The notes: generated by a model not told the origin, from the sequence alone. 64,000 bases of DNA from Pyronema omphalodes (GCA_024516155.1 JAJJXM010000026.1:62001-126000); one strand, 5' to 3'. Positions 24,660 through 38,178 are shown, counted from the stretch's first letter. Numbers and translations are program-made.

Positions 24660-25379
24660 CTACCTCTCCTTATTTTTCTCCTCCTTCACGAAATCTTGGT
24701 AATAATCCATATGAGATCGAGTAGCGACAATCTGAATATTCTGCGCCATAATAATTTCCTTTTGCGGTAGGATAAATTGTACATTCTTCAGGACGACGTT
24801 CCAGACGTTATCAACGAAGCGATAGGTTACGAGGTCTCCCTGGGTGTGTTAGCGGATTACTTTTCATTTCTGACCTGCCATTTCAAAATTCTGGAATGAC
24901 CCAGAAACAGAGAACAGAGAACAAAGAACAAAGAACAGAGAATAGAGAGAACGTGTAATAAGAAGGTGATAAAGGTGGAGGGATTGAATGTGGTATGTTG
25001 AGTACCTTAAACTTAATAACCTCCTTAACTTGATCTTTCAAAGCCAAAGCTACATGCCTAAATCACACCCATCATGAGTTAGGATCCTTCTATTACCCGT
25101 ATCTGTGCCTCCACTCTTTTTATCTTCAACTGTATCTCGCCCCGCCTGACCCCACACATCTTGCTTCCGCCCCCACTTTCATATTCCACCCCCGCACCCA
25201 AACCAACCCAACCCAACCCAACCAGGTAGACAAACTCACCGATCAAAATTCACCAACACTCTATACGCAATCTGGGGGTTCATTCTGCCTTCCATAATCA
25301 ATACATCAATCGCATCAATCAGTGTACGACCGATTGATGATCCTCTGTAGATCGCTAGGAATGGGACGTCGTGATCCAT
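24660..25379 (-). CDS. divergent TFIIA small (gamma) subunit paralogue
   Basis: Three exons: 25379-25240, 25057-25006 and 24839-24660, giving 123 aa. The N-terminal four-helix-bundle half reads IYRGSSIGRTLIDAIDVL and RMNPQIAYRVLVNFDR. The C-terminal beta-barrel half begins GDLVTYRFVDNVWNVVL. Both match the TFIIA gamma fold, which with the alpha/beta chain stabilises TBP on promoter DNA. Against the canonical copy 1.3 kb upstream (ending at 26668) it has lost the Cys of RFCD (here RFVD), changed TFLIK to NVVLK and gained a different tail (SHMDYYQDFVKEEKNKER). The last intron sits at the same residue (after ..FK, phase 0) in both genes; the first introns differ. So it arose by DNA duplication, not reverse transcription, and keeps an intact frame. 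Whether it still binds TBP is unknown. Confidence 0.85.
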
Positions 25380-26667
25380 TTTGTGGATTGTTGTGGGTTG
25401 TTGGGGGGGTTGCTTATGACTTTTGGGGCTTGCTTGTGATTTTTGGGGCTTGCTGATGGACTGTGTCGTGAGTTTGACTTTTCGGGGGCGGTTTGTAAGG
25501 ATTCGACTTTGGGTAGCTTGTGTGCGGATTGTTGTGGATTTTATTGTGGATTATTGTGGCTTCGCTTTTCTTTCTTGAGCTGGGGTTTCTTGTCTGTTAT
25601 ATCTTGCTTCCCGTCCCTTGTCTCTTGTCTCCCGATTTCTTATTTCCCGCGCCGTATACGTTCTCTATCTTCCCTTTCTCACGGAGTAGTAACCAGTAAC
25701 CTCCTATTCCCTGGGTGTTTGGTATGGGTATTGGGTGTTGTTTGGCGTTGGTGGAGGTAGAGGTAGAGGTAGAGATGGAATGGAGCCTTCGATGATATGG
25801 ATGGAAGAGAAGATAAACCCCCGTGGAGAAAAAATCAAAAGTACTTAATCTTTCGCACCACCACTATTTTCTCGGGTTTGTGCTTGAAAGTTTGAAAGAC
25901 ATGAGCAAACGGTTGAGGAGGGATATATATACATGTACATATACGGGATTTTCATGCAGGTGACCGTCGGGATTCGGGGGGGTGGGATGTATGTGTAGGG
26001 AAGGAAGGATGGGAGGTTGCTTATGCTTGCGGATTAGTCAGGGCTTGTTACTCATTGATACAATGATGCAATGATGCACTGAGGTTTTGTTTGGTTTGAT
26101 TTTTTAATGCAGTGAGGATGACATGCATATCTGTCATTCAGGAGCAGAAGGTGATTATATATGACTCACAAGTAATATCATATATGAAGTCATCTCACCC
26201 CACATTCAAGCACTGCCATGAGTCAACTCCTGACCAAATAGTATAAAAAAAACACCATCCGGCATTCTCCCATCTCGAATTCTTATACAGCTCCTTGTTA
26301 GCTAGCCTTCATAATACCAGCGGTTCCATAATACAGTATTCAGCAATACCGCCAATTCATCAGTTAAGTAAAGTAACGAAAAGAAAAGAAAAAGAAACGG
26401 AAAGGAAAGGAAACAATAAAAAAAGAATTCAGTACTCTGAAATGGAAAAAAAGAAACTCCACATTGGAAGCTTCACGCGTGGTGTAAAAAAAGGGTTAAA
26501 AAAAAATGCGACAAAAAGAAAAAAAAAACAGATAACTAAAAAAAAACCATACTGCCATAACACCATGCTTCCATACCCCGTGAATGTTTGGCATCCCACA
26601 TCCATTTACCCCAACTATTTCGCATACATCCCTTGAAACCTCGTATAACCCAACCCACATTTTCATC
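25380..26667. other. intergenic between the two TFIIA genes
   Basis: Region between the start of the divergent paralogue and the stop of the canonical gene. It contains GGTAGA tandem units near 25755-25775 and A-rich stretches from 26370 to 26550. No additional gene is supported. Confidence 0.4.
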
Positions 26668-27763
26668 CTACTGTTCTCCAGGTCTCTTCGAGTTACAGGA
26701 AACAATTTTAATCTTATCCGTAGTGACAGAAGGTGTATTTCCGCCTTGTTGCTGAAATTTAAATGTTACGTTTTTGATTAAAAATGTCCATACTTCGTCA
26801 CAGAAACGGTAGGTATCAAGGTTACCCTATTAGAAAAGCGAGACGTTAGTCACATATTATCTCAACGCATTCCAGAACTATTTGACTGAAGCTTTAATCT
26901 TGGATGCTTCGGGTATTAGGTACTCCTCAGGAGTCTTGGGTGTCTTCCCCATATCCCAAGAAAACAGCCAAAACACTTCACCTACAACTCCCCAAACTTG
27001 ACAAGATGATAAAAAAGGAAAAACAACGGACCTTGAAAGTCAAATTCGCTTTGACCTTTTCGCTCAAAACCTCCGTAACATGCTTATCGAAGTTGTTCAA
27101 AATCTTCATAGCGAGCTGGGGTGCTATACGGCCTTCGGAGATTAGGTCATCAAGGGCGTCGGTTAGGGCCATTCCGATTCTATGAAGAGTGGGGGTTGTT
27201 AGTCACGAGCTCAAACTTTTTCTAAGTGGGGGACGGGGAGTGAGGAGAAAGTGGAATTGATGGCGCGAGGAGATGGTGAGAAAGTGGAGAGGAGCGCCGA
27301 GAGATAACAGCAAGAGCAGCAGAGCAGCAGAGCAAAGATAGCCCCAAGAGTATAGACCAACAGCAGCAGGAATCGCCATGATCTAGATGAGATCCAAAGC
27401 TCTCGCAAACTGCTGTCTGCCTCTCACAACACCCCCACATGAGCCTGCAAAGTCCGCGAATCCCGCGAAGCCTGCGAACGCCTCACGCAACCCCAAGTTC
27501 CGAAGCGACAGAGGACTCGGAACTCGGAGGAGGTAAAGTGAGCGCGTAACCATCATTCACAGCTCCTCCCGCGTATAGCTCCACCATCTGTACTCCCCAC
27601 TTTCCTCTCTGCCTCACACGCCCAATTCCTTCGCCTCTCCTGTAGCTCCCCGTCCCCATAATCCCCCGCCCCTTCCCACAGAACCAGGAGTTATCAGAAG
27701 TATCAGGAGTACATACGACGACCTCCTATACAGCTCATAGTAAGGGTTTGCAGGAGTAGCCAT
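26668..27763 (-). CDS. TOA2: TFIIA small (gamma) subunit, canonical
   Basis: Three exons: 27763-27717, 27179-27032 and 26826-26668, giving 117 aa. The sequence follows the family from end to end: [47 protein letters not shown], then [18 protein letters not shown], and KIKIVSCN near the C-terminus. It forms the small chain of general transcription factor IIA, which binds TBP-DNA in the nucleus at RNA polymerase II promoters. Length matches the usual 110-125 aa. Intron 1 is long (537 bp). A second, divergent copy of the same family lies directly downstream on the same strand. Confidence 0.93.
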
Positions 27764-29351
27764 TCTTGAAATTTCCTTCTTGCTTCCTTCTCGCTCTTCC
27801 TATTCCCTATCGTTCAAGCGCAGTAGTACCGGTATTTCGTATAACCTCGCCGGAGTGAAATCGCTATTAAATCGATTGACTGATTGACTGATTGAATGGT
27901 TGAATGATTTAGGGTGACGCGGTGGATTTAGGGTATGGTAGGGTAGGTGTCGGCGTGTTGTAGAGACGGGTCGTGGATAGCTGCTACTTGGGTGTGCACT
28001 GTGTCTAGGACCTAGGTTCGGTTGTACTGGGGCGTTGGGCTGGACGCTGGTGGATACGCTGGGGGATACTTAGACTATGGCATGGTCGCGCGAGCTGACT
28101 TGCGCGTGCTGGGTGTGGCTGGTGGATGCTATGGTAGCGGAGGGCGCTTGGTGTGGCTGGTGCCGCGTCAGTAGTAATGATGGTAGCGGGTGAGAGGGCG
28201 TGAAGCTCATGGCTGCGAAAAAAACTGATGTTGCGATGAAGAAAAGAAGAGATATTATGGTTGTGTTGCTTTTGAGTGTATTTCTGCCTCTGCTGATGTT
28301 CTTTGATAATTTTATCCGATGCCGGACGCCGGGCAAAGGTTTAACAAACTCGGCAAACCTAGAAAAAATTGATAAGATCTTACAATGCTTCAAATCACCT
28401 GCATTTTTGGAAATACTTATTGGCATTGTATGTGATAAAGCCGTCGCATATCTCAGGAACTATAAGCAGAATTACATCCATTGATTAAAACATCATTTTG
28501 TAACCATCTGAGTGAGCAAAAATACTCTAAGGAGCGAGGGATTCTCCGTCATTTCTTGTTATCCCCCCCCCCCCCCCCCCTCCCTACCTCGTAACAAAAG
28601 TTCTCTAAAAAAAACAACTCATACATCTACATCTACACCTACCACTCCAATCTTTTGTTCTCTTATCATCCAGTAACCAATACTGATTGAAAGGATCTAG
28701 CCGGAGTTATTGTGCCGATTATATTTTTGGGTTAAGTCTGGGTTGAGTCTGAGGTTTCTGGGTTGTTTGAGTGCAATGAGAGCTGTGATGAGAGGGCGAG
28801 TTTTGATCCTCTGAGAAATTTGGGTTTGATTGTTTTATCATCGCCATGAATTTCGGCACTGTAATATTTCAACTTTACTTCCACACCATACCATGAGGTC
28901 CGATATAGGAATTGCGTACCAGCTTGCCATGTATGTATCATCACTGAATTTATAAGCACAACGATAACCACGATTACATTTCATGAGAATCTTAGAATCG
29001 CATTACGAAATCCCAATCGATAATACCGTGACTTATTCTTGTAGTAACTTATTCTGTCCATTCTACTTTCGCTATTCTTACCATAAAAGCATCATTAATT
29101 TTCCCAAGTCTTTTTGTTTGTATATTTCCCATAAGACACCCCATAGAATTAGGTTCCATCCGTGTATCTCCATCGCCCATTGAGACAGTATAAAATTAAC
29201 ACCATTAAAGGCCATATCAGCATATACACATCTTCATAACAAGCGCAGTAAAAAAAAGTAGTAGTAGCAGTAAAACACCTCCGTAATCCCAGATATCCGC
29301 CCCTTTCTTCATTCCCACATTGTCTACTCCAGCTTCTAGAATCTAGCAGCC
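27764..29351. other. intergenic, no gene seen
   Basis: Contains a GATTGACT tandem near 27873-27895, a poly-C run near 28563-28580 and AT-rich sequence. A 94-codon open frame (28200-28484, +) has one hydrophobic stretch but overlaps a minus-strand frame of similar quality and has no family resemblance, so I do not call it. Confidence 0.4.
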
Positions 29352-30257
29352 TCAACTGGCGGGCTCCAATAGCTCCTTTGCTGCCTGTACCTCCGCAGGG
29401 TCGAACCCCTTCCATCCCTCCTCCCCAGCTGTAGCCCGTCGTACAATCTCCGCTAGTCTCTTTGTGGCCTTAAGGTTCAATCCCTCTACTGTCTCTTTCT
29501 TCATTCCCTTACCTCCCTGTTCCAATATCCTGTCTGTGACAAGTCGTAATCCATACCATCCTCTCAAATACCATTCACATAGCTCTACACTTCTACAGAA
29601 GTATCTGACAGCATCTGCACAACCCTCCGCCTCACTTCCTCCTGTAAGAGCCTGAATATATGCCAATTCACCCAGCCGTGCATGGATGTTATAAGCATTA
29701 GGATGAATCAACAACACTTCTTCCAAACAAAACACACTCTGCGAATACAATCCCTGTTCCTTATACATTTCCGCGAGGTGTGACCAAGCCTCCGCATCTG
29801 TCGGAGAATGCGCCACAAGCTTCGTCAAAGCAGTGATAGCCTCATCCGGTCTTCCCAAAGATTGTAGCAATGTGATTCGTCGCTTCTCAATCGGTGTGTT
29901 GGTGGGATCTTCCGAAAGAAGCTTGTTGTAACGTTTTAGGATATCTTCTAAGACGGGCTTGGAACTCGCTGTGGCTTCGTCGTATAGACCGGTTAGGGCG
30001 CGGACTCGTGAGGTTTTAACCCCGAAACGATCTCCGAGCCTCTGGAGACATAGTTTGGCGGATGAATCATCTTCGCAGCGTAGGGAATTGAGGAGAAGTT
30101 GCTCGTAAAGGAACCAGACTTCTTGTGTGTCGCGGGAGGCGTCGGTGGAGGAAAGGAACGCCGGCGCGTGTTGTGCGAGTTGTAGAGATGTTAAGGGGGT
30201 TTTCAATGGCTGTGGGTGAAGGGAGAGGTAGGACATTAGAGTTTGCAGAATAGTCAT
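29352..30257 (-). CDS. EMC2: ER membrane protein complex subunit 2 (TPR protein)
   Basis: A single exon of 301 aa. The frame is open further upstream but has no ATG before 30257, where ATCATGACT gives the start. Family hallmarks are the N-terminal LQLAQHAPAFLS and EVWFLYEQLLLNSLRCEDD, the helix-turn repeats KRRITLLQSLGRPDEAI and DAEAWSHLAEMYKEQGLY, and HPNAYNIHARLGELAYIQ. EMC2 is the cytosolic TPR scaffold of the ER membrane insertase EMC, which inserts tail-anchored and some multi-pass proteins. Length fits fungal orthologues (about 300 aa). Its upstream region runs toward the start of the AP-3 delta gene on the other strand. Confidence 0.9.
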   Translation of the reverse strand: MTILQTLMSYLSLHPQPLKTPLTSLQLAQHAPAFLSSTDASRDTQEVWFLYEQLLLNSLRCEDDSSAKLCLQRLGDRFGVKTSRVRALTGLYDEATASSKPVLEDILKRYNKLLSEDPTNTPIEKRRITLLQSLGRPDEAITALTKLVAHSPTDAEAWSHLAEMYKEQGLYSQSVFCLEEVLLIHPNAYNIHARLGELAYIQALTGGSEAEGCADAVRYFCRSVELCEWYLRGWYGLRLVTDRILEQGGKGMKKETVEGLNLKATKRLAEIVRRATAGEEGWKGFDPAEVQAAKELLEPAS

Positions 30258-31275
30258 GATGGCGGCTGTGTGGTGGTTGTTGGGTGAGAGTTCTGGGAGG
30301 TTGAGGTGGTGGTTGAGGTTGCGGAAGTTGAGAGGTGCGGGTTGCTCGTGGCTCACTGGGCGACCTGGAGACTCTCGACTATCCGACTGGTGTAAGAACT
30401 AGAGGCCTAGATTCAGTGCCGATACTGTATGCTATTATCGAAGCGAGCCGCGGAGGAGATGTTGTGGAGTATCGGATCGATTTGGCGTGGATTTGGTGGG
30501 ATAGGAGGGATGCAATTATTGCGGACAGATCGCAGTGATGTGCCTGTCTGTCTACTTTCGACTTCACCAGTCAAGGGCTACAGCAGCAGCTGGCTTATCC
30601 GGCGGTAAAGCGCGAAAATCGCCGGAACACTCCCAAAAAAACACAGCGGATGAAGTTAGAATAATAATAAAATACCCCGGAGAAGACTAGATAATAAAAT
30701 GGCAAGACCAGAATAGCGAAACTCTATCAACACTCAACACAACTCAAAAGAGGCATGTTCTGACTTGGAAGCTCGCTTGGCGAGTCGGTAGCCTTGAAGC
30801 CGCTGCTTGTACTACTGGACATCAACCATCACTCGACTGCCGTTTGAGCAACACGTGGGCTACAGTGGCGTTTGCCGTATTTATGGAGCTTAAAATCCAA
30901 CTGAATAACACACGAATAATCCAATTGGAAGAATAATACCGACAAAACATGAATAATATAGAGTACAAGATGGCGGCTATCTCTCGCTGTCCACTTGGTA
31001 ATAGATCTGCTTGGCGCTCTGCCCACTGCGAAGCAACGACATCATCCAAGAGCTAACGAACCTAAGCATGTAACTCCCCGCCAACACCGTGACACCTCCA
31101 CCAACAGCCGCCGATATCATCACAACCCGCTCATCTCACACGAGCATACCCGCCATCGAATAAGCTCGCGAATTCCGCTCTCGAGCTCGCTCCGAAACAC
31201 AGCTTCAGCCGTCGGTGACTGCGGCCCTACAGCTCCCCCGCCCCGCTTCCACGAATCCCCACATCCTGCTCCTCC
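30258..31275. other. divergent intergenic region
   Basis: About 1 kb shared by EMC2 (-) and AP-3 delta (+). No further gene, and no clear promoter element beyond AT-rich stretches near 30655-30700. Confidence 0.4.
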
Positions 31276-34200
31276 ATGTTCGAGAAAGGTCTCTACGAGC
31301 TTATCCGGGGCATCCGAGCCAACAAAGGAAATGAACGAAACTATATCCTCGAATCGCTGAAGGAATGTCGGCAAGAGGCGAAATCCCAGGATTTGAACAT
31401 TAAGGCGACCGCGATCCTAAAGCTCATCTACCTAGACATGTTCGGCCACGACATGTCCTGGGCAAGCTTCCACGCGCTTGAAGTCATGAGCTCTTCACAG
31501 TTCCGACAAAAGCGTGTGGGATATTTGGCAGCAGTACAGAGCTTTAGGCTAGATACCGATGTATTAATGTTGACCACAAACTTGATCAAGAAAGTTTGCC
31601 TCTCCACCCATACTCTACAAAGTCCATTTGTGATATCTGCTTTCGTTTTTGTGAAGAAGAATGGTTGCGCTAAAAGGGCGGAGGTGTAATAGGACCTCTA
31701 CTCTCCCTCCGTCCCAGAAATGTCCCTCGCTATCAACGGTCTATCACACATCGTATCGCCATCGCTGGCTCAGGATCTTGCGCCGGATCTCGTCTCGAAG
31801 CTCACACACTCGTCACCGCATGTACGAAAGAAGGCTATTCCGGTACTATATAAATGCTTTCTACAGTCTCCGGAGCTATTACGAACTTGCTGGCCAAGAT
31901 TACGGGAGTGTCTGAACGATGAGGACAGCAGTGTGGTATCAGCTACCGTTAACATTGTCTGTGAATTGGCTCGAAGAAACCCAAAGAATTACCTACCATT
32001 GGCACCGCAGCTTTACAAGCTCCTTACAGATGGTGGAAACAACTGGATGACCATTAAGTTGATCAAACTGGTGGGTCGGGGTATACCTAGCTTTTCTGGA
32101 GCTCTACTGATAGCTACATAGTTTGCAACATTAACCCCATTAGAACCTCGATTGGTCAAGAAGCTCGTACCACCAATTACCAATTTGATTCGAACTACAC
32201 CGGCAATGTCGTTGCTATACGAATGCATCAGCGGCTTAATTCAGGGTGGACTACTAGCCGGAATACAAGACACCGAAGAAGGTGAAGAGCTTGCCTCCGT
32301 TTGTGTCACTAAGCTCCGAGGATTCCTCGTCGAAGGAGACAGTAACTTGAAATACGTTGGTTTGATCGCATTGGCGAAATTGGTTAACACCCATGCCCAC
32401 CTTGTGTGTCAGCACCATGACGTTGTCTTGAACTGTATCGACGACGACGATATTTCCATTCGATACCGAGCTCTCGAGCTTGTAGTCGGAATGGTAAACC
32501 CGGACACATTATCAACCATTGTTGGAAAACTTATGCGGCAGCTTAAACCAGTAAACAGAGACTATGTTGAGCTGGAACCAACTGGAAGTGAAGACGAGGA
32601 CGATATGCAAGAGGAGGTTATGCACCCCAGGAAGACCAAGGGAGAGATGATCCCATTGGAGCTTCCAGAGGATTACAAGCATACTGTTATTTGCAAAGTT
32701 CTCGAAATGTGCAGCCGGGATATGTACGCCAATGTCACCGACTTTGAGTGGTATTTGGATGTTCTGTGCCAGCTTGTCCGCTTTGCTCCGGCTGTACAAG
32801 TCGAGGGCGGCACTCCAGAAGACGGTGAAGAGGCTGAAGAGGAGCTAGAAGAGCTCATCAAGAAGCGAGATGTTGGAGAAGCGATTGGAAAGGAGCTTCA
32901 GAATGTCGCCATCCGAGTCAAATCCGTTCGTCCTGAGGCAGTACGCTGTGCAGAAATGTTTGTTGTTGGCCGGGATGGTGTCTTCCCTGCCGCTGGTGGA
33001 GGTGGAAAGAGAGTTCTAGGAGCTTCAGGCTGGATTGTAGGAGAATATGCCAGGTAATTATGATCTTTCCAGTATCGATATCTTGTGCGGGGAAAGTAGC
33101 TAATACATCTCCAGTCTCCTCACCAACCCAACTCTAACTTTCGACTCCCTAATTTCTCCAGTCTCTAATACCCTTCCCTCTGACATCCTCGCCATCTACC
33201 TCCAATCCATTACGAAAATCTACGCTTCCCTAACCAGCTCTTTCTCAATCCCCTGGACTTCCGAGCGGAAAACCTACGTTACATTACTTACCGACCGAGT
33301 CCTGCGTTTCCTAGCTCCACTAACCACCTCACCCAACCTCGAAGTCCAGGAACGTGCTGTTGAATTCCAAGAGCTCTTCCGTCTCTGCACCGAAGCTATT
33401 CTGGCGCAACCTCCCTCCAATGCCACTGAAATCTACGACCCTCCCCTAATCCTGACGCAGGCCGTCCCTTCATTATTCCTAGGGCAAGAACTCAACCCCG
33501 TCGCTCCCCGCGCTCAAAGAAAAGTTCCTCTTCCTCCTGGCTTAGACCTAGACGAGCCCATCAATCCCAACCTCCCCTCCTTGATCGTAGCAGCAGACTA
33601 CAACCCCTCTCTAGCTACCGATGATGACGATGACAAAGAGGATGCGAAATTCCGGGAATACTACTACACCAAACCCGCCACCACTTCCATCCCCAAAAAC
33701 CAACCAGCTTCTCTCGGCATCGATTCCGCAGCCGCAAGAAGTTCATCAGCTCAAACTCCACTCAGTTATCAGAATGTTTCAGAGGATTCATATTTGGATG
33801 CTGATATCATTGCTAGAAGAAGGAAAGAAAGACAGGAGAGACATAAGGATGATCCATTCTATATCTTTGCACCAGGTGGAGATGAAATTACGGATGCGGA
33901 TCTTGAGGCAATTCCTGTTATGGAGTTGAAATTGGATGATGTGCCGCATTCTGCGCCACAGGAAGTTAGAAGGCCGGTCAGAGAGAGGGTTATGGTTGCT
34001 ATGGATGAGGGAATTGATGGAGATGATGGACTGGATGAGGAGGATGAGGATAGGGAGAAGGATAAGAAGAACAAGGGGAAGAAGAAGGCGAGATTGTTGG
34101 GTGTGGATGCAAGTGGATTAGTGGGTTATAGTCTTGAGGGTGGAGAGGAAAAGAAAAATGATTACGAGGAAGAGAAGGAGGCAAGAAAAGAGGTCGAAAG

Positions 34201-34519
34201 ACTTAGGAAAGAGATGGAAGCTGCGGCGGAGAAAGTTAGAGAGAAGGAAGAGATGGAAAAAGCGGCGGCTAAGAAGACGAAGAAGGTGAAGAAGACTGTA
34301 GATGGTGAAGGAAAGAAGAAGAAGAAGGTAAAGAAGGAGGGTGAGACAGAAGGTGAGACAGGAGAGAAGAAAAAGAAGAAGAAGGTAAAGAAGGACATGG
34401 AGGGCGAAGTCGGGGCAGAAGGGGATACCACAGAGAAAAAGAAGAAGAAGAAAACCAAGAAGGATAAGACGCTGGAACAGGATAAGGATATCCAAGCTGC
34501 AACTACGGTAGCGGAGTAG
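31276..34519 (+). CDS. APL5: AP-3 complex subunit delta
   Basis: Four exons: 31276-31593, 31693-32070, 32122-33053 and 33115-34519, giving 1010 aa. The N-terminal adaptin trunk is clear: MFEKGLYELIRGIRANKGNE, NIKATAILKLIYLDMFGHD, QKRVGYLAAVQSF, EMSLAINGLSHIVSPSLA, RKKAIPVLYKCF and the helical repeats that follow. The C-terminal part is acidic then lysine-rich (about residues 870-1010, KKKKKVKK-type runs), a hinge known in fungal delta adaptins. The protein is the large subunit of the AP-3 coat that carries cargo from the Golgi to the vacuole. All introns are short and phase-consistent. The symbol follows the yeast gene. Confidence 0.93.
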
Positions 34520-34974
34520 AACGGATGAGGTGGGGATATATCATTCTTGTTTTTGTTGATGTGGGTTGTGGGCTAGTTAGTTAGTTATATTTAGGTGCAA
34601 CGGAGAGTTTAAGGGGAATAATAGATGCTCGGTTATCGTTATGTTATTGATGATGATACCAATTACCAGTACATCCATAACTCGTCAGTTCTGTTCTCAC
34701 TATCTAATATCCAATTTAATCACTTTTAGAAACCCCCCGTAGGGGGTATGAGAAGGTATGAGACATAAACTGCAATTTCACTCATCGGTTTATCGAACAT
34801 TATTTTCCTTTACTACTACTCATAACTCGTCCCAAATGTGGTATTGGACTATTTATTGTTCATCTCGTAATCATCTCGTCTTCAACTTCTGGAAATCCTT
34901 CAACCAGAGCCTAATCACTCTCATTACCCTCCCATCCTCCCAACCCTAATCCCAATCTAGATTTCTCGTAACTC
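34520..34974. other. 3' flank of AP-3 delta
   Basis: AT-rich spacer with a TTAGTTAGTTA run near 34575. It leads into the degenerate tandem array. No gene seen. Confidence 0.4.
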
Positions 34975-37900
34975 ATTCCCTAACTACACCACACAGACAT
35001 AAAATCCTGTTACTCTATTCCTTATTGTTTTTTCTTGGTTGCTTCGAGGTCCAGATGTCTCATTGCCGGCGTTTGGTTATTTAGGAGCGGGATGGTCGTT
35101 AATCGTGAGGAAGAGCTGATAGGTGAAATATAGACCTAAAATCGAGATAACCGGGAATCGAATCTGTATTTCCGAATCTTATAAAGTACTCGTTCCTAAT
35201 CCTTAAGTAAACCCACAAAGACACCGAAGACATTGATCGTATTCTTTATCCCCTGGCTCATTATCGAATCATCATCGGATTATTTCCATTGTCATACCCC
35301 CCCCCCCCCCCTCTCTCTCTCTTATCCTCTTCCCTCACAGTAAAAGCCTCGCACTCTCGGCCTAACCCCGCATTCATATCCACTGTAACCTATTCCCCAG
35401 CTACACGATACAGATATGAAGGCTTGGGACTCTGTTTCGGATTGATTTGGTTTGGTTGCTTCGGGGTCCAGATGTCTCATGGCCGGTGTTGTGTTGGTAT
35501 CGAGGTGGTTTTGGTATTCGGGTAGTAAGGGATGGGCCGGAACAGTTTTTCTGTTGTGAGGGTATCGGATACTGGAACCACATTTCCGGCTCCTAGGAGG
35601 TGCTGGAGGTTCGGATGGGGCTCCTGAGTTGAGTAATACTAGGTGTGCTTACTCAGAGTTCAATACTATGCTCATCATTATCCATCTCCTCCTCGTCATC
35701 CCACGAATCCATCCCTGATATATTCTCCTACTTTGCCATGCATGGAATGCTGTTACTCTATTCCAGGATGCTTTCTCTTGGCTACCTCGAGATCCGGAAG
35801 TCCGACGTCCGAAGTCCCAAGGCTGTTGTTTGGGTACTGAGAAGCGGGATGGTCTTTTGGTTTTCGGGTAGCAAGGGATGGACCGGAACAGATTTTCTGT
35901 TGTTACTGGAACCACACCCCCGGCTCCTGAGAGGTGCTGAAGGTTCGGAGGGGGCTCCTGGGTTGAAACTTGAGTAATACTAGGCTACCTTATTCGTAAT
36001 TCAATTCGATTTTCTTCATTCATCTAGCCTCATGATCCGCATCATTCCTGCTATTATACCTCCTCTTATCCTCTTACCTCACAATGAAAGCCTCGGATAC
36101 TCGGCCTCACCCCACATTCATCTCCACTGTAACCTATTCCCCAGCTACACGATACAGATATGAAGGCTTGGAACTCTGTTTCGGATTGATTTGGTTTGGT
36201 TGCTTCGAGGTCCAGATGTCCCATGGCGGATGTTTGGGTACTTAGGAGCGGGAAGGTCTTTAGTCTTCGAGTAGCAAGGGATGGACCGGAACAGATTTTC
36301 TGTTGTGGGGGTATCGGATATTGGAACTATATTTCTAGCTTCTGGGAGGTGCTGGAGGTTCGGAGGGGGCTCCTGGGTTGAGTAATAATAGGCTACCTTA
36401 TTCGTAATTCAATTCGATTTTCTTCATTCGTCTTGCCTCATCATCCACATCATTCCTGCTATTATACCCCCTCTTATCCTCTTCCCTCATAGTGAAAGCC
36501 TCTCACGCTCGGCCTCACCCCGCATCCATCTCCACTGTAACCTGTTCCCCGACTATACCAGAAAGACATGAAAGCCTATAACTCTGTTCCGTATTGCCTT
36601 TTCTTGGCTTCCGCGAAATCCGGAAGTCCCATGGCTATCGTTTGGTTAATTAGGAGCGGGATGGGTGTTGATCGTGTGGAATATCCGGTAGGTAAAAGAG
36701 AAACCTGTCATGGAGAGAATGGGATATTGGAATTGTATTTTCGACTCTTGTAAGGTACTAGTTCCCGATCCTTAAGTGATAATCTTAGGACTGAGGAACC
36801 GAACACTATCATCGCCATGATTAGTTTTGCGAGATCATCTGCATCTGTAGTATCATCGTATTCCAGTACAGTATCACCGTTATCAAATCCTCATTGGGGT
36901 GATATAGGTGTTCGATAACGATGAATGAGCTTATTCAGAGTTAGGTTCATAGTAGGGAAAGGAGGTGACATAGTGACTGGGAAGATGGATGCATTGATTC
37001 GGGAGTTCCGGAGTTGGAAAAAGAATTCAGATGCTAGGAAGTATAGGACAGTTATACTTGGCTCCCAGGACTCCTAGGATTCAGGATATTTGCCGGAATA
37101 AGTGCCTGAAGTATTGGTCTCGTCCCTCGACAGAAATTAGGCCTCCTCCTGCTTGGAATGGAACCAGAAGTTGTAGATATAACTAACTATATGCAGCTCG
37201 GGAAGATCTGTTGGAGCCCGGAGGAATTTGTGATTAAAAGGGAGGACAAAATACTGACGCAATCAAGGATTCAGTGTGGGGTTGGTATTGAGAAAAAGGA
37301 AATGGGCTTGCTCGGAATCCAATGCTATCTTAATCAATGTCCTCTCAACCCCATCATCCGCATCATCACCATTATCGTCCTTCTCTTCCCACTGCCCATC
37401 CGTGGTTTCCCCCGCCTCATCCTCCAAACCCGAATCAAAATCTCCCATAAATTATTGCCTAACTGCACCATGAAATCATATTCCTCTGTTTCATATTCCA
37501 CCAGTGTGGCTGTCTCAAAACCTTCAAGTCCCGTCAACCCTGGCGTAGCATTGGCATCGGGATAGTGTTCTAGTCTTCCTGTAGCAAGGGACAGGGAATT
37601 GGTCCGGAATGGATGCGTCGGGCCGGGGATGAATTGAATCGGGTACTGGAACCACGTTTCTGGTCCGTGAGAGGCGCTAGGAGCTGAAAAGGGGCTCCTC
37701 GGTTGAGTAATATTATGGGAGCTTATTTAGAATTCAATTCGATCTTCTTCATTCGTTTCGCCTCATTATCCCACGGATCCATCTCGGATATATTCTCCGA
37801 TTATACTATAGAACCCTGTTCCGCTGCCGTGGCTTCGTCGAAATCCTGAAGTTCTATTTCTGGCGCTTGGTTAATTAGAATTGGGATGGCCTTTGGGCGT

Positions 37901-38178
37901 GAGGAAGATCCAGTAGGTGAAATATGGACCTGGGATCGAGAGAATGGGGTATTAGAACTATATACTAGGCGAGCTTATTCGGGATTCGATACTATGCTCA
38001 TCGTTATCCATCTTCTTCTCGTCATCCGTATCATTACCATTATTTTCCTGCTTCTTATCATCTTTCCACTGTTCATCATCCATCGTAATATATTCTCCAA
38101 CTACACCACGCATGAAATCCTGTTCGTTGTTGCGTTGGTGTGGTTCCGTCGAGATCCAGAAGTCCCATATCTGGTGTT

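Noticed and set aside
28200..28484. 94-codon frame with one hydrophobic segment
   Set aside because: Overlaps an opposite frame of similar quality and has no family features.
34118..34502. Leu/Phe-rich minus-strand frames
   Set aside because: Antisense of the lysine-rich tail of AP-3 delta.
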